Below are positions 9,124-17,435 of a stretch of DNA of 64,000 bases, piece by piece. Within the stretch, counting starts at the first letter, position 1, and each line of letters opens with the position of its first letter. Under the pieces are notes generated by a model. It saw only the letters and a list, made by a program, of their open reading frames with translations. It was not told the DNA's origin and did no database searches. The DNA is taken from assembly GCF_000419525.1 (NCBI RefSeq), contig NZ_ATTE01000001.1:4942001-5006000 (forward strand), given 5' to 3'. Position numbers and translations under genes: made by a program. The DNA is from Leucothrix mucor DSM 2157. Lineage in GTDB: Bacteria; Pseudomonadota; Gammaproteobacteria; Thiotrichales; Thiotrichaceae.

Positions 9124-9152
9124 GCAAATCCGGTGTTATTCTCCGGATTTGC
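9124..9152. terminator. bidirectional stem-loop between pump and LuxR gene
   Basis: A perfect 10-bp stem GCAAATCCGG / CCGGATTTGC with a nine-base loop lies in the convergent gap. T-rich sequence is weak on both sides, so termination is likely but not certain. Confidence 0.6.
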
Positions 9153-9230
9153 TAGCAATTATTAGCCGAAGTGTATTTACCGGTGGCCTTTTAAAGTGGT
9201 TATTGATAGGCAGCTATTTGGCATAACGCC

Positions 9231-9965
9231 TTACAAAAACTCTCTCATATTTGTCATGCCAAGAATGTACATCAGCTCATTGGTTGAGATATCGCCAAAC
9301 TCTCGGCGGATGGTGAGTAATACCTTTTCAGCATAGCGCTGAGTGATGCCGTACACCTCTGGAATATTCTTCATGGGCGCGCCACTCATCATATGGCGGA
9401 GCACATTCTTTTTGGTCTCACTAAGGTTTTCCAAGAGTGGGGCGATAAAGAACCGCATGTCCTCATTGGATTGGATAATGCGTGTGTGGTAACGATTCGC
9501 GCACATTTGCAGCACTTCCAGTGAGTCCTGCTTTAGCTTTTGAAAGTGATCCGCATCGTCAATTTTACTCACCACTGAAATGCCCGCGATGGCAAACGTA
9601 CCATGCAGCACTAACACGGTCAGCCCGTGATAAATACCAAATTTGGCCCGTACCATTTCCTGCACGGCCCGCTCACTGTCAGTGACTTTGCCTGCATCAA
9701 TCTGTTCCCACCAGTCAATCGGCTCGTCATAACCCTCAAATGCAAGGCGAATAATGAAGTCATTATTGCCGTAATTCTTTTCCAGGTAGTAATCAATGCA
9801 GGGCGCAAATCCTTCGGAACATTGGAAAACAGGCTGCACTTTGCTGTTGATGAAGACGGGCTTAGGGATGAATGAGTATAAGACACCATCATAACCAAGG
9901 CGGGTGATATCCCGCGCTAATTCGAGAAATTCGGGGTTAAATGACTCCGTTGATATCTTATCCAT
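9231..9965 (-). CDS. LuxR-type regulator with autoinducer-binding-like domain (LuxR solo)
   Basis: 244 aa, matching the two-domain LuxR/LasR family. The N-terminal ligand domain shows D69 (NNDFIIRLA), W85/W86 (DEPIDWWE) and G114 (YHGLTV), which correspond to conserved acyl-homoserine-lactone pocket positions. The Pro that normally follows the Asp is Phe70 here, so the ligand may differ. The C-terminal HTH (residues ~180-235, LSETKKNVLRHM to TQRYAEKVLLTIRREFG) is diverged from the LuxR consensus. No luxI-type synthase is in the window. It converges on the RND pump genes; control of the pump is only a guess. Confidence 0.75.
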   Translation of the reverse strand: MDKISTESFNPEFLELARDITRLGYDGVLYSFIPKPVFINSKVQPVFQCSEGFAPCIDYYLEKNYGNNDFIIRLAFEGYDEPIDWWEQIDAGKVTDSERAVQEMVRAKFGIYHGLTVLVLHGTFAIAGISVVSKIDDADHFQKLKQDSLEVLQMCANRYHTRIIQSNEDMRFFIAPLLENLSETKKNVLRHMMSGAPMKNIPEVYGITQRYAEKVLLTIRREFGDISTNELMYILGMTNMREFL

Positions 9966-10220
9966 CTTATGACTCTTTCTATTAATTATAGGCCACTTAT
10001 CGAGGGTTTTCTTGCACTCTCGTGGAGTTTCTTAGTCTCGGCTGACAAGTAACTAAAAGTGGCTAATTACTTGTTCTTCACCTGAACTTAAGCAATTTAG
10101 CACAGCTTGGCTCACTTTACCCCAAAAAAAATGATAAGCGAGGTGGCTATTATCACCGAGCTAATAATATTAACTATTTGATAATTATAGGCAAGTTGCT
10201 AGGGGTGTAGTTTTCGACCC

Positions 10221-10661
10221 TTGATAAGTCAACTAAAAAAATATCCAATTGCTGAGCTAACATATTTATATAAGAACGCAGTTAAAAAGGAACACTACCC
10301 AATGCCAATAACATCAAGACAAGAACGTAATATTTTACGCATGGGTGAGTTAATCAACTGGCAACTACTGGAGAGTCGCATAGGGCATCACTTTGCGCGA
10401 AAAAATTCTCCGCCGATGCGCCTGTTAATAGGCTTACTGTATTTAAGAATGATCAACAACTCGTCTTACGATGAGGTTTTAGAGAAGTGGAGTCAGTCTC
10501 CCGCATTGTCTAAGTTTTGCGGTGATGAGCGCTCAGCTAGCGGTATCAATGATATTCGCCCTTCGACCCTGAGTATTTGGGAGCGAGAGCTTGGAAGCGA
10601 TGGCATCCGTTGGATGCAAGTAGCCATCACTGACTTAGGCAGCAGGCCTCGCTTGCACTAG
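10221..10661 (+). pseudogene. IS5-type transposase, N-terminal remnant
   Basis: 146 aa matching the DUF772 N-terminal domain of IS5/IS1182-like transposases: INWQLLESRIGHHF, then PPMRLLIGLLYLRMINNSSYDEVLEKW, and the Cys/Gly turn SKFCGDERS. The DDE catalytic domain that should follow (another ~200-300 aa) is absent; the frame ends with a short unrelated tail. No terminal inverted repeats are apparent. This is a decayed insertion with no expected activity. Confidence 0.75.
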
Positions 10662-10698
10662 TTCTCTCGGCAATTCCGAGGAGGGAATAATCTAACCG

Positions 10699-10734
10699 AA
10701 TCCCCCAAGCCAGCCTATTTGGTTTTGGGGGATT
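10699..10734. terminator. terminator-like hairpin between IS remnant and LysM gene
   Basis: A 10-bp stem AATCCCCCAA / TTGGGGGATT with a 16-base loop lies directly downstream of the LysM gene stop (minus strand), so it probably ends that transcript. Confidence 0.6.
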
Positions 10735-10741
10735 TGGTTAT

Positions 10742-11014
10742 TTAACTTAGTTTGATATCCATGCCGATTTTAATCTGGTTGGCATGATGAAGGTTATTCA
10801 GGCGCATGATTTCCTTCATTGATACTTTGTAGTGCGCTGCGATTTTCTCCAGCGTATCACCACGCTTCACCCGGTATATCTTTGTTTTAACTGGCGCTTT
10901 CGCCAGACTTTGCTTACCCGTTTTATTCGAGTCTTGGTTGCTTGCTGCCATCGTGCTTCCTGCGAAGCCAAGTGCCATCAACGCCGAAAGTAGGGAAGTC
11001 GTTAGCATTTTCAT
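10742..11014 (-). CDS. small secreted LysM-domain protein
   Basis: 90 aa. Signal peptide MKMLTTSLLSALMALGFAGS with cleavage near TMAAS, a ~20-residue basic linker, and one LysM domain at the C-terminus (YRVKRGDTLEKIAAHYKVS, then LNNLHHANQIKIGMDIKL). LysM binds N-acetylglucosamine in peptidoglycan, so this is a periplasmic or cell-wall-binding protein without an enzymatic domain. It is a close paralogue of the gene upstream at 11211-11639, sharing the signal peptide and the LysM end, and separated by ~200 bases with its own start. Confidence 0.87.
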   Translation of the reverse strand: MKMLTTSLLSALMALGFAGSTMAASNQDSNKTGKQSLAKAPVKTKIYRVKRGDTLEKIAAHYKVSMKEIMRLNNLHHANQIKIGMDIKLS

Positions 11015-11210
11015 TGTGTAAATCCTTTACTAGTTAGTGCAACTGTCGTTAATTTGTTATCGGCTTGTTAGGGGAATCTCATTTGCCGATGCGCAGCAGT
11101 ATGCTCCAACATTGTGTAGCCGGGCGTTAAATTTTGTTAGGGTTTTGTAAAGGTATACGAGTGGATTTATCCCCCACGCCATATCCATGGCATGAGGGAT
11201 TTAGCGTTGC

Positions 11211-11639
11211 TTAGCTCAGTCTGATGTTCATGCCGATTTTCAGGTGATTGGCATTACGCAGGTTGTTCAGGTGCATTAGTTTATTCACTGAAATGCCGTA
11301 GCGTGTTGCGATGCGGTACAGGGTATCGCCCGTTCTTACGCGGTGAGTTCTCACTTTAACGACTTTTCGTGGTTGCTGCTTAACGACGCGTTTAACGACA
11401 CGCTTTGCTGCAACGTGCTTAACGGGCTGTTTCACGACGCGCTTAACAACACGTTTAGCCGGCTTCTGTGACACTTGCTTAGTGGCAACTCGTTTAACCG
11501 CTTTCTGGTGATGGTTGCCTGTTTGTACGTGAGATTTTTTGATGACCATCGAATCTTCATGCTTCGGTGCGGCGGCGGCATTACCTGCCAATCCAATTGC
11601 CATAATCGCGGTCAGTACAGAAGTTGTTAGCATTTTCAT
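11211..11639 (-). CDS. secreted LysM-domain protein with Lys/Arg/Val repeat linker
   Basis: 142 aa. Its signal peptide (MKMLTTSVLTAIMAIGLAGN) is almost the same as that of the neighbour at 10742. The difference is a central linker (residues ~45-95) made of repeats of the type KRVVKRVVKQ and PVKHVAAKRVVKR, strongly basic and free of acidic residues. The C-terminal LysM (HRVRTGDTLYRIATRYGIS, LNNLRNANHLKIGMNIRL) should bind peptidoglycan. The basic linker may bind anionic polymers. The pair arose by tandem duplication with linker expansion or loss. Confidence 0.87.
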   Translation of the reverse strand: MKMLTTSVLTAIMAIGLAGNAAAAPKHEDSMVIKKSHVQTGNHHQKAVKRVATKQVSQKPAKRVVKRVVKQPVKHVAAKRVVKRVVKQQPRKVVKVRTHRVRTGDTLYRIATRYGISVNKLMHLNNLRNANHLKIGMNIRLS

Positions 11640-11791
11640 GATGTCATTCCTTTATAAGTGAGTAGTGTTATTTTCAATTTATTAACCGGCTTGCAGTGAC
11701 TGTGTAGCCGATGTAGAGAAGTATGCACTAGGCCTCTGTAAGGGTGGGTTATGACAAGGTAAAGCTACGTCAGGATTGTGTAAAGAAGGCG

Positions 11792-12727
11792 TTAAGCGGC
11801 TTTGGGTGCGGCAGAGTAGCGTGGGCTTTCCTTGGCATTGAGCCAGTAACGACAAGCGATTTCCCGATAGCCTGAAAAATGGTATCCGTTATTATCGGCA
11901 AGGATTTGCTCGCGCTCAGCTTTCCAGACGGCAGGAATCTTATACCAAGCCAAACCCGGATGCGCATGATGCACGGCGTGTAGATTATTGTTTAAAAAAG
12001 CCAGACTAAGTAGCGGGCAGGCTTCTACAATGACTGAGCGATGTTTGGGATCTGCTGCCAGCTGATGTTCTGCAAATGAGCGTACTAGCGAGAGCGCTAA
12101 TCCGGGATAGACGAACACCAGCAGATACTCCCAAAACGAAATGCCACACACGGCGACCACCCAATACAACAACAATGCACAAGCCGCAGCGTGGACTAGC
12201 CAGCGCTTGAACGTGTGTTGGCAACCACTGAGTAATTGGCGGGACTCGCTAACCAGCAGCTGCGCCATAATGTGTATTGGTCCCCAGAAAAAGCGACCTA
12301 CAAAACTGTTATAAAATTGGTAGTAGCGCTGTTTCCAGTTAGGCAACGTTTCCCATTGATCGGCGCTGATGTAATAGCTTTCCGGATCACGATCAGGATC
12401 AGTCAGGTCATCATTATTGTGGTGTTTTAAGTGGGTTTGTTTGTATAGCGAGTAGGGAATCCATAAAGTCATGGCTGGAAAAATCAATGCTTCATTAAGC
12501 CATTGCCAAGGGGTTGGATGGCCATGAAGTACCTCATGCTGCAAAGAGCCAAATAAGGTTAAGGTATAAGCCGCGAGAGGAATGATCAACCAGAGGGGAA
12601 TCTGTTGGTAAAAGAAAGTGAGCAGCGCAAAGCTCAACCAAGTCACTGCAATTAAAAATACAGTGGGCCACTCAACGTGATTGGGCGTGCGAGCTTGTGA
12701 TGGTTGGCGATGGGCGTTTGTGTTCAA
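11792..12727 (-). CDS. membrane fatty acid desaturase
   Basis: 311 aa integral membrane di-iron enzyme that would introduce a double bond into fatty acyl chains. The three histidine boxes are present: HEVLHGH (64-70), HLKHH (99-103) and HAVHHAHP in the last third. Hydrophobic segments at ~20-60, ~80-95 and ~170-215 fit the four-helix family plan. The C-terminal SPRYSAAPKAA tail is soluble. Monocistronic by appearance. Regiospecificity, and whether the substrate is phospholipid-bound, cannot be read from sequence. Divergent from the DNA-repair gene at 12925. Confidence 0.88.
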   Translation of the reverse strand: MNTNAHRQPSQARTPNHVEWPTVFLIAVTWLSFALLTFFYQQIPLWLIIPLAAYTLTLFGSLQHEVLHGHPTPWQWLNEALIFPAMTLWIPYSLYKQTHLKHHNNDDLTDPDRDPESYYISADQWETLPNWKQRYYQFYNSFVGRFFWGPIHIMAQLLVSESRQLLSGCQHTFKRWLVHAAACALLLYWVVAVCGISFWEYLLVFVYPGLALSLVRSFAEHQLAADPKHRSVIVEACPLLSLAFLNNNLHAVHHAHPGLAWYKIPAVWKAEREQILADNNGYHFSGYREIACRYWLNAKESPRYSAAPKAA

Positions 12728-12924
12728 CTAGAGTCTCCAGAGGTGTGTGATTGGCTAATAGATTAGCAATGCTTAACGCATCAGAAGAACTATCAAATAA
12801 TGATTTTGAAGATCAGGAAAACTGATTACTTAGAATAAGCAATCACAACAGTGCCGGAAATGGCTAATATCGCTTAGCGTTAAGCGGTAAACTGATTTTA
12901 TTCAAAGCTTGGGTGATACCCGCC

Positions 12925-14496
12925 ATGTCAGTTAATACCGTCGAAATTGAAGTCGCTAAACAGAGCGTTGGAGACAGTTTGCCGATTTCGGACTTTTCTA
13001 CGCTCACTATGCAGCAATGCCAGCGCGCCAGAGTCTCGCGAGATGGTCGTTTTGATGGGCACTTTTTTGTTGCGGTGAAAACCACGGGGATTTTTTGCAG
13101 GCCTATTTGCCCTGCGAATTTGCCGCACGAGTCCAATGTGGAATATTTCGGGAATCAAGCGCAGGCGCTGCAAGCAGGTTACCGACCTTGTCTGCGTTGC
13201 CGTCCAGATAGTGCGCCGGGCTCATGGGCATGGAAAGGGGTGGAAACGACTTTTCAGCGAGCGATGACATTGATTGGGCAGGGCGAGTTGCAGCGTCATA
13301 ATCTGGTTGAGCTATCCGCTCGCTTGGGGATTAGTGATCGTTACTTGCGGCAGTTGTTTCAGCAATATCTTGGCATGTCGCCTAAGCAATATGCGCAATA
13401 TCAGCAGCTGATGTTTGCCAAGCAGTTGCTACATACCAGCAATATGAGTATTGGTGATATTGCGATTGCTAGCGGCTTTAATAGCGTGCGCCGCTTTAAT
13501 GATGCGTTTCAGAAAAAACTTCGATTAGCTCCACGGGATACGCGTAAGCAGACTGCCGCCGCTTCAGGTCGCGCAAGCAAACAACTTCGCTTAGCCTATC
13601 GCCCGCCATTTAACTGGAGCCACTTACTTAACTTTTACCGCAAGCGTGCGATTTGTGGCATTGAAGCGGTTGGCGATGATTTTTACGCCCGTAGCTTTAA
13701 ACTTGATAACGCCAAGGGCTGGTTTAGCGCTCAGCTTGCCGATAAAAATACACTGGCTATTGAGTTTGAAATTGATGATATCTCTCAGTTAAAACACATG
13801 GTCGCGCAGATTAGAAGGTTGTTTGATTTAGATGCCGATATTGCCGTGATCGAACAACACCTCAGTCAAACAGCGATTGCGCCGCTAATGAGCGAAGGGC
13901 TGCGGATACCGGGTGTATGGAATCAGTGGGAAGCGGGTGTGCGAGCTATCTTTGGCCAGCAAATTTCAATCACTGCAGCGATTACCTTATTGAATAACTT
14001 TGTGGAAAACCTGAATCAGACTAATAATGAGCTTGGCAATGAGCTTGGCAATGAGCTTGGCAATGAGCTTGGCAATGAGCTTGGCAATGAGCTTGGCAAT
14101 GAGCTTGAAGCGATCAAGGCTGCGGACATGGACTCTAATGAGCTAAAAGCCAACCGCTATTTCCCCACACCAGCCGAAATTACCGCCGCCGACCTAACAT
14201 CTCTAAAAATGCCACAAAGCCGCAAAGACACCTTAAAGCGCTTCGCAGAATTTATGGTTGATCACTTCGATGCGCCACCGGAAGAATGGCTGGCACTCAA
14301 AGGCATTGGGCCATGGACGGTTAGTTATGCCAAACTGCGTGGCTTATCGCCGCCAGATTGCTTTCTCTCGACAGACCTTGTGATCAAAAAAGCCATTGCC
14401 ACATTACCCGAACAAAGCACTCAAGCCGAGCTTATCGACGCTTTATCACCTTGGGGCAGCTACGCCACCTTTAACTGTTGGAACTCACAGTCATGA
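12925..14496 (+). CDS. Ada (N-terminal)-AraC-AlkA fusion: alkylation-response regulator and DNA-3-methyladenine glycosylase
   Basis: About 523 aa from the ATG at 12925 (a GTG four codons upstream is possible; gggtga sits 8 bases before the ATG). Order of domains: Ada zinc domain with four cysteines in FCRPICP and RPCLRCRPD, which repairs methyl-phosphotriesters and switches the protein on; an AraC-type HTH pair (ISDRYLRQLF, IGDIAIASGF); then AlkA, with the HhH motif LKGIGPWTVSYAKL and catalytic Asp in LSTDLVIKKA. The usual O6-methylguanine methyltransferase domain is not fused but encoded by the next gene, overlapping by ATGA. A 12-bp tandem repeat inserts ELGN units inside the AlkA part. Confidence 0.9.
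   Translation: MSVNTVEIEVAKQSVGDSLPISDFSTLTMQQCQRARVSRDGRFDGHFFVAVKTTGIFCRPICPANLPHESNVEYFGNQAQALQAGYRPCLRCRPDSAPGSWAWKGVETTFQRAMTLIGQGELQRHNLVELSARLGISDRYLRQLFQQYLGMSPKQYAQYQQLMFAKQLLHTSNMSIGDIAIASGFNSVRRFNDAFQKKLRLAPRDTRKQTAAASGRASKQLRLAYRPPFNWSHLLNFYRKRAICGIEAVGDDFYARSFKLDNAKGWFSAQLADKNTLAIEFEIDDISQLKHMVAQIRRLFDLDADIAVIEQHLSQTAIAPLMSEGLRIPGVWNQWEAGVRAIFGQQISITAAITLLNNFVENLNQTNNELGNELGNELGNELGNELGNELGNELEAIKAADMDSNELKANRYFPTPAEITAADLTSLKMPQSRKDTLKRFAEFMVDHFDAPPEEWLALKGIGPWTVSYAKLRGLSPPDCFLSTDLVIKKAIATLPEQSTQAELIDALSPWGSYATFNCWNSQS
14029..14107 (+). repeat. 12-bp in-frame tandem repeat (GAGCTTGGCAAT x 6.6)
   Basis: Six perfect copies at 14029-14100 and a seven-base partial copy follow one another without a mismatch, encoding ELGN repeats within the AlkA domain between the N-terminal and HhH halves. 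Copy-number change adds or removes four residues without shifting the frame. Perfect identity suggests recent or ongoing slippage. Confidence 0.97.
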
Positions 14497-15005
14497 AATA
14501 TTTTACCCATTACCAAAGCCCCGTCGGCACCATTACTTTGCAAGCCAATGATAAAGGCCTGTTAGGTGCGTGGTTTGATGTTCACACGACAGCGCCCGAT
14601 GACTTTGGTATCGCCTGTGATAACCACCCAATCTTGCAACAAGCCGTCACCGAGTTTGGTGAATACTTCGCGGGGAAACGCACCCAGTTTGAAGTACCAA
14701 CCGATGCACAAGGCACTGACTTTCAGAAGCAAGTTTGGAAAATGCTACAGACCATTCCCTTTGGTGAAACCTGGAGCTATCAGGATTTGGCGATAGCCAT
14801 TGATAATCCCAAAGCAGTGCGTGCAGTGGGCTTGGCAAACGGCAAAAATCCAATCTCGATTATTGTGCCATGCCATCGGGTAATCGGTAAAAATGGCAAA
14901 CTCACTGGCTACGCTGGCGGCATTGATAAAAAGGAAAAGCTGTTAGTCTTGGAAGGGATTTTGGATGACGTATCACCCGCGCAAATGCCGCTGGATATGT
15001 CATAA
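14493..15005 (+). CDS. ogt: methylated-DNA-[protein]-cysteine S-methyltransferase (Ogt type)
   Basis: 170 aa from the ATG at 14493, which overlaps the stop of the preceding gene (ATGA); an upstream TTG at 14478 is less likely. Suicide repair enzyme that takes the alkyl group from O6-alkylguanine onto its own cysteine. The active-site motif IIVPCHRVIG is intact, preceded by the DNA-binding HTH segment FQKQVWKMLQTIPFGETWSYQDLA and AVRAVGLANGKNP, the asparagine hinge. Co-expressed with the Ada-AlkA fusion, the two genes together supply all activities of a split Ada response. Confidence 0.95.
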   Translation: MKYFTHYQSPVGTITLQANDKGLLGAWFDVHTTAPDDFGIACDNHPILQQAVTEFGEYFAGKRTQFEVPTDAQGTDFQKQVWKMLQTIPFGETWSYQDLAIAIDNPKAVRAVGLANGKNPISIIVPCHRVIGKNGKLTGYAGGIDKKEKLLVLEGILDDVSPAQMPLDMS

Positions 15006-15071
15006 TTTCCGGAATAATCAGCGATACCAATTAATCATCGCAACCCAACCACTGCTAACTAAGGTTTAGAT

Positions 15072-15713
15072 ATGAAAGCGAGCTTCTGGCATCAAAAATG
15101 GGAAAATAACCAAATTGGCTTCCATGAAAGTGATGTAAATCCACTATTAGTAAAACACATCGATCAGCTGAATCTGGCAGAGGGCAGTCGAATTTTTCTG
15201 CCATTGTGCGGCAAAACATTGGATATGGCTTGGCTGTTGGATAAGGGTTATCAGATTGTCGGTGCAGAGCTAAGTGAGCTGGCGATTCAGCAGTTATTTG
15301 CAGAGTTCGATATTGAGCCGCAGATCTCAGAAGTTGGGAAATTAAAGTGCTATCAAGCTGAAGGACTGGATATTTTTGTTGGCGATATCTTTGATTTAAG
15401 CGCGGAGCAACTCGGCAAGGTCGATGCGATTTACGATCGGGCTGCTCTGGTCGCATTGCCACCAGAAACTCGCAAGCACTACACTCAACACTTGATCAAT
15501 CTCACCGAGAGCGCGCCACAATTACTGCTGTGTTTTGAATATGATCAAAGCCTGATGTCTGGCCCGCCGTTCTCCATTGTGGGCGAGGAAGTGCATGCGC
15601 ATTATGATCAAAGCTATGATGTTCAGCAGCTGGAATCGACTCCCATGGAAGGTGGCTTCAAAGGCACGATTGCCACCTTAGATACAGTCTGGTTACTGAA
15701 CCCTACTGCTTAA
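15072..15713 (+). CDS. tpm: thiopurine S-methyltransferase
   Basis: 213 aa, class I SAM-dependent methyltransferase of the TPMT family. In bacteria these act on selenite/tellurite-derived or thiol compounds. Landmarks: N-terminal FWHQKWENNQIGFHE, the SAM loop RIFLPLCGKTLDMAWLL, acidic end of strand 2 GAELSE, and VDAIYDRAALVALPPE. It overlaps the convergent gene at 15703 by eleven bases. It follows ogt by 66 bases and has its own Shine-Dalgarno (aagg), so it may be read from the same transcript. Confidence 0.93.
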   Translation: MKASFWHQKWENNQIGFHESDVNPLLVKHIDQLNLAEGSRIFLPLCGKTLDMAWLLDKGYQIVGAELSELAIQQLFAEFDIEPQISEVGKLKCYQAEGLDIFVGDIFDLSAEQLGKVDAIYDRAALVALPPETRKHYTQHLINLTESAPQLLLCFEYDQSLMSGPPFSIVGEEVHAHYDQSYDVQQLESTPMEGGFKGTIATLDTVWLLNPTA

Positions 15714-16512
15714 TGGCATCCAGCAATCGAGAATCATACACAAAGTTATCCACAATTCTCTGATAGTCATTGCTGCGATTAAATAGCCCTTTTTTGAGCA
15801 GCATGGCAGCTCTGGCGCTCTCTAAATCCGCATCATTAAACGCGGCTTCCAATGCAGCTTGCATGCGGATAATGGTGTCGGGCGAGGCGGCTGCGCTAGT
15901 CACATAAGGGTGGGCTGGCGCTTCGTCGGTTTGCCCGATAATGCGTATGCCATCCAACGCTTGCGGGCGATATTGTTTGAGTAGGTCGTAGGTTACGCAG
16001 TCAATGGCCGCCACATCAGCACGTCGCTCAATAATGGCTTCCAAGCTGGAGGCATGCGCACCACTGATATCAACCTGTTTGAAAAACTGACCCTCAACGC
16101 TATGCGGCTGCACTTTGGCAAATAATGAATTCATGCCAGAGTGTGATTCAGAGCCATTGATGATCGCCGTGTGGCCGTATAAATCTGCAATATCCTGATG
16201 CGCGCTGTCTTCATGTACCACAATCCAGCTGGAATAATGGCCGGTCGAACAGCCCTCGGCATCCCAATCGGTGATCAGCAATACACGCAGCGAATCCTTC
16301 AAGCCATAAGCCACGTCAAAGCCGCAGCACTGGCTTAGCAGTAAGTCCGGATGCTGCCAAAGTTCTTTGACTGGCACATCATGCAGCAATTGCTCCGGCA
16401 CCTGATCAACACCCGCTTGCTTTAGGTGACGCGCAACGCCTTGCCACCAAGCATCGCTGGCTTTGCGAAATTCTGGAAAGTCGTACATTGGCAAGCTGGC
16501 TTGTTTATTCAT
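15703..16512 (-). CDS. PhnD-like substrate-binding protein without signal peptide
   Basis: 269 aa with the type-2 periplasmic-binding fold of phosphate/phosphonate-binding PhnD proteins: SLPMYDFPE at the start, LLLSQCCGFDVAYGL (ligand-facing turn), the AIINGSESHSGMNSL loop, and AAIDCVTYDLL on the second lobe. There is no signal peptide or lipobox, and no ABC permease or ATPase beside it, so it may act in the cytoplasm as a sensor or be a detached domain. Its start lies only 29 bases from the start of the divergent LysR gene, so the two share a promoter region. Confidence 0.7.
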   Translation of the reverse strand: MNKQASLPMYDFPEFRKASDAWWQGVARHLKQAGVDQVPEQLLHDVPVKELWQHPDLLLSQCCGFDVAYGLKDSLRVLLITDWDAEGCSTGHYSSWIVVHEDSAHQDIADLYGHTAIINGSESHSGMNSLFAKVQPHSVEGQFFKQVDISGAHASSLEAIIERRADVAAIDCVTYDLLKQYRPQALDGIRIIGQTDEAPAHPYVTSAAASPDTIIRMQAALEAAFNDADLESARAAMLLKKGLFNRSNDYQRIVDNFVYDSRLLDAIKQ

Positions 16513-16541
16513 TCGTCATTTCCCCGTGCTATATTGCGCGA

Positions 16542-17435
16542 ATGATACGCTACTCTTTAAAACAACTCAGTTATTTTGTGGCTGCCGCCGAGCTACGCTC
16601 AACCTGCGCGGCGGCTCGTCAATTGCATGTGTCGCAGCCGTCGATATCGGGAGCGATTAAGCAGTTGGAAGCTTCCTTTGGCCAAACTTTGGTGATCCGG
16701 CAAAAAGGGCAAGGTATTACCCCAACTCCTTATGGGCGTGAGTTGATGCAGCGCGCCAAGCACTTGTTGAATCTGGCTAGTAATTTGGATTCGGACTGCA
16801 CCACGGAGAGCGTTGGCTCAGTGTTACTGGGCTGTTTTGTAGATATCAGCCCGTATTATTTGCCAATGGTGTTGCTGAATTTAAAACAGCGCTATCCGGG
16901 AATTGATCCTCGGGTTATCAATGCCGAACTTACCGAAATTCCGGGCATGTTAAAGCGTGGCGATTTGGATATCGCGATTAGCTATGGCGTATTGCAAGAA
17001 GAAGGGCTGATTTACGAGCGGCTAAAGTCGGTGACGCCACATGCCATGTTACCGGCAGATCATGAGTTGGCTGCGCTGGAGCGTGTGCCATTAAAACGCT
17101 TGATGGAAGAGCCGTTTGTGTTATCTGATGCGCCATATTCCAGTGACTTTTTATTGATGACTTTGAGTAGTTTGGGTTATCTGCCGAAAGTCGCTCATAA
17201 TGCGCAAACCTTTGAATTACAACGCGGCATGGTGGCGAATAATTTAGGCGTGTCGTTGGTGTATACGCAGCCTCTATGCTCAAGAAGCTACGATGGCAAA
17301 GAGTTGGTATACCGGCCTCTACAGGAAGAGTTACCTGCACAAAATATTGTACTGGTACGCAACAGCCACCTTGAATTAACGCCGGTGACTGCTGCGGTTT
17401 GGGAGCTAGTCCGCGAGCTTATGACAGATCTCTAA
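16542..17435 (+). CDS. LysR family transcriptional regulator
   Basis: 297 aa. The start is set at ATG 16542 because the family begins MxxxxLKQLxYFVAAAE; an upstream frame extension has no family similarity. The N-terminal winged HTH (residues ~5-65, HVSQPSISGAIKQLEASFG) is followed by a type-2 binding-protein effector domain (~90-290). It is divergent from the PhnD-like gene with a 29-base gap, the classic position for a LysR regulator controlling the neighbour. The inducer is unknown. Confidence 0.92.
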   Translation: MIRYSLKQLSYFVAAAELRSTCAAARQLHVSQPSISGAIKQLEASFGQTLVIRQKGQGITPTPYGRELMQRAKHLLNLASNLDSDCTTESVGSVLLGCFVDISPYYLPMVLLNLKQRYPGIDPRVINAELTEIPGMLKRGDLDIAISYGVLQEEGLIYERLKSVTPHAMLPADHELAALERVPLKRLMEEPFVLSDAPYSSDFLLMTLSSLGYLPKVAHNAQTFELQRGMVANNLGVSLVYTQPLCSRSYDGKELVYRPLQEELPAQNIVLVRNSHLELTPVTAAVWELVRELMTDL

